A DNA stretch of 55,181 nucleotides, taken from Azospirillum melinis. Lineage in GTDB: Bacteria > Pseudomonadota > Alphaproteobacteria > Azospirillales > Azospirillaceae. The first letter of the stretch is position 1; each line of letters starts with the position of its first letter. Below are positions 49,691 to 55,181 of the stretch, in pieces. The translations under genes were made by a program, and so were the position numbers. The notes under the pieces are model-generated. The model was not told where the DNA came from. It saw only the letters and a program-made list of their open reading frames with translations, and searched no databases. The DNA lies in NCBI RefSeq assembly GCF_013340935.1, contig NZ_WHOS01000048.1, positions 1 to 55,181 of the forward strand. Direction: 5' to 3'.

Positions 49691-50593
49691 TCAGGCGCGG
49701 CGCGCGACGACGAAGTCGGCGACGGCCTTCAACATATCGGCACGCCCATCGAAAATGTCCAAGTGCTGCGAAGCCTGATTGGCAAGCATTTCCGCCTGGG
49801 CACGGGCACGGTCGCGGCCGAGGATCGACACGAAGGTCGCCTTGCCCGCCTGGGCGTCGCGGCCGACGGTCTTGCCGGTCTCCTCCGCCGTGCCTTCCAC
49901 GTCCAGCAGATCGTCGACGATCTGGAAAGCGAGGCCGAGATCGTGGGCATAGGCGCGCAAGGCGGTGCGCTGCGGCGGGTTCGCCTTGCCCAGGATGCCG
50001 CCGGCCTCGCAGGAGAAGGCGATCATCTCGCCGGTCTTCATGCGTTGCAGCCGGGTGGTGGTCCCCAGGTCGAACGTCTCATGTTCGGCGATCAGGTCCA
50101 GCATCTGGCCGCCGACCATGCCGTGGCCGCCGGCCGCCTTGGCCAGCGCCGTCACCAGCTGGCAACGGATGTTGGGGTCCTCGTGCGTCGCCGGATCGGC
50201 CAGCACCTCGAAAGCGAGCGTCAGCAGGCCGTCGCCGGCCAGGATGGCGGTCGCCTCGTCGAACTGGCGGTGGCAGGTCGGCCGGCCACGCCGCAGTTCG
50301 CCATCGTCCATCGCCGGCAGGTCGTCGTGGACCAGCGAATAGCTGTGGACCATCTCCACCGCCGCAGCGGCGCGGATGGCGCAGTCCGGGTTGACCCCGA
50401 ACAGGGCGGAGGACTGCATCACCAGGAAGGGGCGCAGACGCTTGCCGCCGTTCAGGCAGCCATAGCGCATGGCGTCGAACACACGCGCCTCAGCCAGGTC
50501 GGTGGTCGGCAGCAGGGCGCCGATCTTCATCTCGACGGCCTGGGCGATCTCCGCCATGGCGGACTTCAAATCGGATTGGGAAATGGTCTGCAC
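49691..50593 (-). CDS. ispA: farnesyl/polyprenyl diphosphate synthase IspA
   Basis: 300 residues with a GTG start one base after the xseB stop. It condenses IPP with allylic diphosphates. The first Asp-rich motif is HDDLPAMDD, followed by RRGRPTCHRQFDEATAILAGDGLL; the second is QIVDDLLDVEG. GGQMLDL and the KTGEMIAFSCEAGG block are also conserved. Together with dxs it supplies precursors for quinones, carotenoids and undecaprenyl carriers. Confidence 0.95.
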   Translation of the reverse strand: MQTISQSDLKSAMAEIAQAVEMKIGALLPTTDLAEARVFDAMRYGCLNGGKRLRPFLVMQSSALFGVNPDCAIRAAAAVEMVHSYSLVHDDLPAMDDGELRRGRPTCHRQFDEATAILAGDGLLTLAFEVLADPATHEDPNIRCQLVTALAKAAGGHGMVGGQMLDLIAEHETFDLGTTTRLQRMKTGEMIAFSCEAGGILGKANPPQRTALRAYAHDLGLAFQIVDDLLDVEGTAEETGKTVGRDAQAGKATFVSILGRDRARAQAEMLANQASQHLDIFDGRADMLKAVADFVVARRA

Positions 50594-50594
50594 G

Positions 50595-50873
50595 TCAGTC
50601 GATCCGGGCGGGTTCGGTGCCGAGGGAGCCGTCGGCGCTTACGGTGATGCGGTCGATCTTGGCCTGCGCCTCGCGCAGCTTCATCTCGCAATGGCGCTTC
50701 AGCGCCGTGCCCCGCTCGTAGGAGGAGATGGCATCGTCGAGCTTGCCGCGGCCTTCCTCAAGCTGGCGGACGATCCGCTCCAGTTCGGCGAGCGCATCCT
50801 CGAAACTGAGGGCGGCGACGTCGGGCGGAATGGGAACAGAGGCGGCGGAAGGGGGCATGTCGGGCAGAACCAT
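50595..50873 (-). CDS. xseB: exodeoxyribonuclease VII small subunit XseB
   Basis: 92 residues. The conserved core is LSFEDALAELERIVRQLEEGRGKLDDAISSYERGTALKRHCEMKLREAQAKI split over about 22-75, a helical hairpin typical of XseB, which associates with XseA to form the nuclease that degrades single-stranded DNA. Short N- and C-terminal extensions flank it. It is the first gene of xseB-ispA-dxs. Confidence 0.95.
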   Translation of the reverse strand: MVLPDMPPSAASVPIPPDVAALSFEDALAELERIVRQLEEGRGKLDDAISSYERGTALKRHCEMKLREAQAKIDRITVSADGSLGTEPARID

Positions 50874-51047
50874 CGATGGAACCTCAAGCCCGCGAAGGTA
50901 TGCCCCGCCCTCGTCCGGCGCAAGGCCCGAGGCACTCCCGTACCCCGGCCCTTGCGGACTATGTTCGGCCGCTGGGCGGCCTATGCGTTCGGGCGGAATT
51001 ACCCCTTTCGGGAGACGAAGGCCGCCGTCCCGCGGGCAAGGCTCCGG

Positions 51048-51977
51048 TCAGCAGTACATCAGTTCCCGCACATGGGCCGCACTTGCCGAGGCAAGGGCGC
51101 GAAGGTTGTATCCACCCTCCAGCACCGAGACGATGCGCGCGCCGCAGTGGGTGCGGGCCAGTTCGCCCAGCTTGCGTGTGGCCCAGACGAAATCGTCGTC
51201 GATCAGGTGCAGGCCGGCCAGCGGATCGCGCGAATGGGCATCGAACCCGGCCGAAATGATCAGCAGGTCCGGCTTGAAATGATCGATGGCCGGCAGGATG
51301 ACGTGCGTCATCGCATGGCGGAACTCGGGCGATCCCGCCATGGCCGGCAGCGGCGCGTTGACGCAGTTGCCGTACTCGCCCTTCTCTCCAGCATCGCCGG
51401 TGCCGGGATAAAGCGGCGACTGGTGGGTCGAGCAATAGAGCATGTCGGGGTCGAACTGCAGGATGTCCTGCGTGCCGTTGCCGTGATGGACGTCGAAATC
51501 CATCACCGCCACCCGCTGCAACCCATGGGCGGCGCGGGCATGGAAAGCGCCGACGGCGGCGTTGTTGAACAGACAGAAGCCCATCGCCTTTTCCCGCTCC
51601 GCATGGTGGCCGGGCGGGCGGACGGCGCAGAAGGCGTTGCGCGACTGGCCGGTCGCCACCGCATCGACCGCGGCGCAGACGGCGCCGGCCGCGCGTAGCG
51701 CCGCCTCCCCCGATCCGGGCGAGACGACCGTGTCGGCATCGACGCCCGCATGCTCCACATCGGGGATCAGGGACAGCACGCGGTCTATATGCGACTGCGG
51801 ATGCGCCCGCAGAAGCTGTTCAACCGTAGCGCGCGGCGCCTCCTGCCGTTCCAGCATGTGGAACTCCTCCGTCTCCAGTGCGGCGAGCACGGCGCGCAGG
51901 CGGTCGGAGCATTCTGGATGACCGAGACCCGTGTCGTGCTCCAGGCACGCCGGGTGGGTAAACAGGGTGGTGAACAT
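51048..51977 (-). CDS. histone-deacetylase family protein (acetylpolyamine or acetoin-utilisation type)
   Basis: 309 residues from ATG 51977 (MFTTLFTHPACLEHDTG), chosen by family alignment; ATG 52037 is upstream in frame and no strong ribosome site separates them. The zinc-hydrolase marks are complete: GHPECSDRL, VRPPGHHAE (catalytic His pair), VMDFDVHHGNGTQD (metal Asp/His), SAGFDAHSRDPL (second metal Asp) and LEGGYN. Bacterial members deacetylate polyamines or proteins; the substrate here is unknown. Confidence 0.92.
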   Translation of the reverse strand: MFTTLFTHPACLEHDTGLGHPECSDRLRAVLAALETEEFHMLERQEAPRATVEQLLRAHPQSHIDRVLSLIPDVEHAGVDADTVVSPGSGEAALRAAGAVCAAVDAVATGQSRNAFCAVRPPGHHAEREKAMGFCLFNNAAVGAFHARAAHGLQRVAVMDFDVHHGNGTQDILQFDPDMLYCSTHQSPLYPGTGDAGEKGEYGNCVNAPLPAMAGSPEFRHAMTHVILPAIDHFKPDLLIISAGFDAHSRDPLAGLHLIDDDFVWATRKLGELARTHCGARIVSVLEGGYNLRALASASAAHVRELMYC

Positions 51978-52182
51978 CGATTTTTCGGTCGTTATCGTTG
52001 GTTTTCGGGCGGTAAAGGCGGCGTTTCCGAAAACCATTCTTCCCGCATCGCTAATGAAAGTACAGGCTGAATCCAGGACGATTCGTCACAGCCCACTTTC
52101 GGGAGCGGAGGCAATCCGTGACACGGCACGATTGGGTTACGAACGGATGCGATGCCGATGGCGCAGCGGCCGGTCGTTCGGG

Positions 52183-52410
52183 TCAGGCCGCCCGCTCGAT
52201 GACGAAACGCAGGATGCCGTCCTCCTCCACGACCGACAGCAGGCGGTTGCCTGTCGCCTCGCAGAAGGCGGGAAAATCCTTGCGGGCGCCGGGATCGGTC
52301 GCCTCCACCGTCAAAGTGTCGCCGACGGCGATGGCCTTGATCGCCTTGCGGGCGCGCAGGACGGGGAGCGGGCACTGCAAGCCCTTGGTATTCAACGGAT
52401 GGTCGGTCAT
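52183..52410 (-). CDS. TusA-like sulfur carrier protein
   Basis: 75 residues from ATG 52410 (MTDHPLNTKGLQCPLPVL). The CPxP motif with the persulfide-carrying Cys13 is intact. The remainder (RARKAIKAIAVGDTLTVEATDPGARKDFPAFCEATGNRLL) follows the two-layer fold of the family. TusA proteins relay sulfane sulfur to tRNA thiolation, molybdenum cofactor or sulfur oxidation. Here it lies near a divergent SqrR/BigR-like persulfide sensor, which argues for sulfide/sulfane metabolism. Confidence 0.9.
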   Translation of the reverse strand: MTDHPLNTKGLQCPLPVLRARKAIKAIAVGDTLTVEATDPGARKDFPAFCEATGNRLLSVVEEDGILRFVIERAA

Positions 52411-52485
52411 GGCAAAAATGCTACCCGACTCGCCATGCGCTGTCACGATGCATGGTGGGAGGGCTGCAGCGCCCAATGCGGTTGA

Positions 52486-52614
52486 TTATCGATCACAACC
52501 GGTGGCTGATACAGCCCCATCGGCTTTGCTTCGCGATGCGAGAAAAAGCCGGAGCACAGTGAGGATCGCGACGCTCAAGCCTACGGTGGCACCAAGCAGC
52601 GGCATGTTGCGCAT
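52486..52614 (-). CDS. putative small single-pass membrane peptide
   Basis: 42 residues with one hydrophobic segment (PLLGATVGLSVAILTVLRLFLA) and a basic then polar tail; GGGA lies eight bases before the ATG. It sits 75 bases upstream of the TusA-like gene on the same strand and divergent from the regulator gene, so it would be in a shared operon. Too short for firm support. Confidence 0.4.
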   Translation of the reverse strand: MRNMPLLGATVGLSVAILTVLRLFLASRSKADGAVSATGCDR

Positions 52615-52682
52615 GCTGGATTCCCACAGGTGGACAAATCCCGCAAGGTACGAATATACTAGGATACGAGCATTTTTCTTTG

Positions 52683-52706
52683 CCAAGCCGCGCAACGACG
52701 GCTTGG
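52683..52706 (+). promoter_or_regulatory. leader hairpin upstream of the SqrR/BigR-like gene
   Basis: CCAAGCC (52683-52689) pairs with GGCTTGG (52700-52706) 40 bases before the ATG at 52747. It could be an operator half of a larger site or an mRNA hairpin. Confidence 0.35.
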
Positions 52707-52746
52707 GCGCAAAACGAATCGGAACGGACAGGGCGACGGTAAAGCG

Positions 52747-53136
52747 ATGAAGATCGAGGATTTGCAGGCCAACGCCCGCCGGGCGAGTGCGCTGTTGAAG
52801 GCGATGTGCAACGAGCGGCGCCTGCTCATCCTGTGCCATTTGAGCCAGGGCGAGCGGTCGGTGGGCGAACTGGAGGATCTGGTCGGCCTCAGCCAGTCGG
52901 CGCTGTCCCAGCATCTCGCCCGCCTGCGCAACGACAATCTGGTCCGTACGCGGCGCAGCGCCCAGAATATCTACTACTCGTTGAACGGGCATGAGGCACA
53001 GACCATCATGACCACGTTGCACGGCCTCTACTGCACGCAGGCCGCCGAGGACGTCGCCGAAACGTCCGATGTGGAGGAACGCGACATCGACCAGACCGCC
53101 GACCGTTCCGACCTGCGCGCCGCCGCAGCCGGCTGA
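52747..53136 (+). CDS. ArsR-family persulfide-responsive repressor (SqrR/BigR/YgaV-like)
   Basis: 129 residues. The ArsR winged helix is plain: LKAMCNERRLLILCHLSQGERSVGEL, LSQSALSQHLARLRNDNLVRTRR, NIYYSL. The two cysteines that define the SqrR/BigR subgroup are present: Cys30 in LLILCHL and Cys96 in LHGLYCTQ, which form a di- or tetrasulfide link on reaction with sulfane sulfur and release DNA. A further Cys21 is also seen. The C-terminal ~30 residues are an acidic tail. It is divergent from the small membrane peptide and TusA-like genes, its likely targets. Confidence 0.87.
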   Translation: MKIEDLQANARRASALLKAMCNERRLLILCHLSQGERSVGELEDLVGLSQSALSQHLARLRNDNLVRTRRSAQNIYYSLNGHEAQTIMTTLHGLYCTQAAEDVAETSDVEERDIDQTADRSDLRAAAAG

Positions 53137-53194
53137 CCGGCTGAGACCGAACAGGCGCCGCCGATCGAGCGCCCTTGATTGTAAACTACGGGCT

Positions 53195-53587
53195 TCAGCC
53201 GCGCGTCCGCAGCGCCGCGGCCGCCAATGCCACCCAACCCAGCATCAGGCACCATCCGCCGGCCGGGGCCGTCATCGGCACCGGCAGCGGCCCGACCGTC
53301 GCCAACGCGTAGAGGGTGCCGCAGAACAGCAGGATCCCGGCGACGAACAGCCAGCCGGCGATCCGTAGAGCCAGACTTCCCGTCCGGCCTCCCCCTATCC
53401 GCCCACTGAGCGCCACCAGCAGGACGAGCGCCAGCGCATGGGCCATCTGGTACTGCCCGGCGATGCGGACCCATTCCTGGGCCTGCGGCTGGGCGGCCAA
53501 CGCATGGCTGGCATAGGCGCCGGTGCCGACCGCCACGGCGCCATTCAGCGCGGCGAAGACGATCCAGATGCGGTCGATCAGTCCCAA
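53195..53587 (-). CDS. DUF423 family membrane protein
   Basis: 130 residues from a TTG at 53587, chosen because AGGAAGGA is correctly spaced before it and the family starts at about this point (LIDRIWIVFAALNGAVAVGTGAYASHAL). ATG 53623 would add 12 polar residues. Four hydrophobic segments are seen. QMAHALALVLLVAL and AGILLFCGTLYALA are the DUF423 (YgdD-like) signatures. Function unknown. Divergent from the glycosyltransferase gene. Confidence 0.88.
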   Translation of the reverse strand: MGLIDRIWIVFAALNGAVAVGTGAYASHALAAQPQAQEWVRIAGQYQMAHALALVLLVALSGRIGGGRTGSLALRIAGWLFVAGILLFCGTLYALATVGPLPVPMTAPAGGWCLMLGWVALAAAALRTRG

Positions 53588-53696
53588 CGGGTGTCCTTCC
53601 TGTCCTCGCTCATCCCGGCCCATGTGCAGGGCCAGGGGGCGGTGCTATCCTGTCGCCTGTCTACACGCAGGCCCTGCGCCCGAGCAAGAAAGCACG

Positions 53697-54464
53697 ATGT
53701 CCTCCCCTGCATCCGCCCCCCTGGTCAGCCCCCCCTTGGTCAGCATTGTCACGCCCACTTGGCAGCGGGAGGAGTTTCTGCCCCGCCTGCACGCCTGCAT
53801 CCGGGCGCAGACCCATGGCGAGATCGAGTGGCTGGTGTTCGACGACAGCCCGCGACCCTCGGCCTATCTGAAGCCATTGGCAAATCCGCGGCTGAAGTAT
53901 TTCTATTCTCCAAGCCGTTACGCCATCGGCGAGAAGCGCAACATCCTGGCCGAGCATGCCAAGGGATCGGTGATCGTTCACATGGACGACGACGATTTCT
54001 ATGCGCCGGTCTATGTGGAGCGCATGCTGGGCTGGCTGGAACAGGGATACGATCTCGTCAAGCTGTCGGGCTGGTTTCTCTACAGCGTGCCGCACCGGCG
54101 CTTCGGTTACTGGGATACGGCACTCGGCGGATCGCATCATCGCTGGGGCCGGCAGACTTGCGACTATGTCGAAGCGCCGGATGCTCCTTTCTTACCCGAC
54201 AATCTCGACGGGTATGGCTTCTCCTACGCCTACCGCCGGCCGGTCTGGGAGACTGCACGCTTTCCGGCGGTGAACGCCTGCGAGGACGCGCCTTTCGTGA
54301 AGGCAGCGCGCGAGCGCTTCCGCGTCGGCGCCTTTCCGGATGCGGAGGGGCTGTGCCTGCACACGCTGCATTCCCGCAGCACCAGCCTCTGCCTGCCGCA
54401 ATACGAGCTGCCGCCGCTGCTGGTCGAGCGGCTGTTCGGCCCGGAGGCGACCGCCTACACCTGA
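53697..54464 (+). CDS. family 2 glycosyltransferase
   Basis: 255 residues. The GT-A fold start is VSIVTPTWQREEFLPRLHACIRAQ, followed by EWLVFDDSPRPS and the metal-binding DDDD in VIVHMDDDDFYAPVYVERM. GEKRNILAEHAKG is the nucleotide-binding helix region. The C-terminal part (NACEDAPFVKAARER) supplies the probable catalytic acidic residue. There is no membrane segment. It is not in an evident polysaccharide cluster, so the acceptor is unknown. Confidence 0.88.
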   Translation: MSSPASAPLVSPPLVSIVTPTWQREEFLPRLHACIRAQTHGEIEWLVFDDSPRPSAYLKPLANPRLKYFYSPSRYAIGEKRNILAEHAKGSVIVHMDDDDFYAPVYVERMLGWLEQGYDLVKLSGWFLYSVPHRRFGYWDTALGGSHHRWGRQTCDYVEAPDAPFLPDNLDGYGFSYAYRRPVWETARFPAVNACEDAPFVKAARERFRVGAFPDAEGLCLHTLHSRSTSLCLPQYELPPLLVERLFGPEATAYT

Positions 54465-54682
54465 ACGTCGAGGAACATGCCGCGGCGGTAGTTGCGCGGC
54501 AGGGTCAGCACGCCATTCACAACCAGGGCGGCGAGTTCGCGCAAGCTCGGAACCCGCTGTCGCTCCTGCTGGACGACGCCTTCCGCCCGGGCGCGCGCAC
54601 CGGATGCGGGGACGCGCCCGCCACCGGAGTCGGGGCGGATCGGCTCGTTCGAACGGTCGCCGGTGCGTCGGGTCTCTACCAT
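54455..54682 (-). CDS. small hypothetical protein
   Basis: 75 residues. The first 40 are Arg/Gly-rich and polar; the second half (RVPSLRELAALVVNGVLTLPRNYRRGMFLDVQV) reads like a folded helix with normal codon use. The 3' end overlaps the convergent glycosyltransferase gene by ten bases. GGGG sits directly before the ATG. No family recognised. Confidence 0.45.
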   Translation of the reverse strand: MVETRRTGDRSNEPIRPDSGGGRVPASGARARAEGVVQQERQRVPSLRELAALVVNGVLTLPRNYRRGMFLDVQV

Positions 54683-54868
54683 CCCCGTTCATTTACCATA
54701 AATGCAGGGAGCGGAAAAGAGGGGCCACGGTGACATTCGCGCGCCCGCCCCTTATAACCAAAGCAATATGACGAAATCTTTTGCGACCGGGTGGAATGAA
54801 AGCGGGAGGGGCGACGTTCATCGGCTCATGAGGGGATAAGATACCCCCGACACCAGGAGGACGCCGGA

Positions 54869-55181
54869 ATGACTGGCCGCATTGGTACTGGATTGAAAGC
54901 CGTGGTTCTGGGCGCTCTGCTCGCCGGATCGATGCTGGGTGCTTCCGTCGGCACCGCCGCCGCCCATGATGGCTGGCGTGACGGCTGGCGGGGCGATCGT
55001 GGCCGCGAATGGCGGGGTGGCCCGCCGGACTGGCGTGGGGGCGGGGGCCCCCCCCCGCCCCCCCCCCGGGGGGGGGGGGGCGGCCCATTATCCCCCCCCC
55101 CCCCCCGCTCTTCGCCCCCCGCGCGTGGGTCGCGGCTGCGCCCCCGGGGCGGACCACCGCGCGCCCCCCCGCCGCCGCCCC
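54869..55181 (+). CDS. exported Trp/Arg/Gly-rich hypothetical protein, truncated by the window end
   Basis: AGGAGG precedes the ATG at 54869. A signal peptide is evident (KAVVLGALLAGSMLGASVGTAAA), followed by HDGWRDGWRGDRGREWRGGPPDWRG-type low-complexity sequence. From about 55035 the bases become long C and G runs that look unreliable, so the reading frame beyond that point cannot be trusted and the real C-terminus is unknown. Confidence 0.6.
   Translation, partial: MTGRIGTGLKAVVLGALLAGSMLGASVGTAAAHDGWRDGWRGDRGREWRGGPPDWRGGGGPPPPPPRGGGGGPLSPPPPRSSPPARGSRLRPRGGPPRAPPPPP
55040..55181. other. low-quality homopolymer sequence at the window end
   Basis: Runs of 9 to 14 C or G with few other bases dominate. 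Such runs are not seen elsewhere in the 55 kb and are typical of base-calling failure at a contig end. Confidence 0.7.

Overview
The window is GC-rich DNA with short, tightly packed operons and many start/stop overlaps. Gene content (a PQQ operon, several polar amino-acid ABC importers, an ECF biotin importer, MsrPQ, a very large HAMP-array hybrid kinase, a proteobacterial-type PqiABC system, an SqrR/BigR-like persulfide sensor) points to an alphaproteobacterium of the Rhodospirillales, most likely Azospirillum or a close relative. This genus assignment is by family resemblance only. No tRNA, rRNA, CRISPR array or transposase was seen. The last ~130 bases are homopolymer-rich and look like poor-quality contig-end sequence.

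Layout. 1-4200: CXXCW-type protein and pqqABCDE (cofactor PQQ synthesis). 4200-4376 (-): small KGG-like stress protein. 4554-8403: a YehZYXW-type glycine betaine importer in the same gene order as E. coli. 8428-9047: a Fur-box-like palindrome in front of an unknown small gene. 9068-12679 (-): PqiABC envelope lipid-transport system. 12887-16968: HutC-type GntR regulator and a polar amino-acid ABC importer. 17144-22950: a six-gene operon, bioM-bioN-bioY followed by an AMP-forming acyl-CoA ligase, an unusual thiolase and an MFS exporter. 23200-24378: RTX-like repeat protein with a mosaic base composition. 24443-25612 (-): purT. 25838-26269: glycine-rich lipoprotein. 26292-27296 (-): winged-helix protein plus two DUF5985-type membrane proteins. 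27360-35710 (-): two translationally coupled hybrid histidine kinases, the upstream one with nine tandem 92-residue HAMP units. 36498-38206: msrP-msrQ, converging on a dienelactone-hydrolase gene. 39209-41534: cystine-type ABC importer. 41882-43744: CBM plus beta-helix protein. 43916-45642: ribbon-helix-helix regulator and PHB-depolymerase-like esterase. 45695-50873 (-): tlyA, HisKA_2 sensor kinase, dxs, ispA, xseB. 51048-51977 (-): acetylpolyamine/histone deacetylase-like enzyme. 52183-53136: TusA-like carrier and a small membrane peptide, divergent from an SqrR/BigR-like regulator. 53195-55181: DUF423 membrane protein, GT2 glycosyltransferase, a small ORF and a truncated exported W/R/G-rich protein.

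How it fits together. The window is mainly metabolic and sensory core/accessory genome: periplasmic PQQ-dehydrogenase support, osmolyte, amino-acid, cystine and biotin uptake, isoprenoid precursor supply, envelope maintenance and periplasmic methionine-sulfoxide repair. Two signalling blocks stand out: the coupled hybrid kinases, and the SqrR-like/TusA sulfur locus. The most unusual points are the nine-fold HAMP array encoded by near-identical 276-bp DNA repeats, the thiolase that lacks its second catalytic cysteine inside a biotin-importer operon, and a likely autoregulatory palindrome at the start of the ribbon-helix-helix gene.
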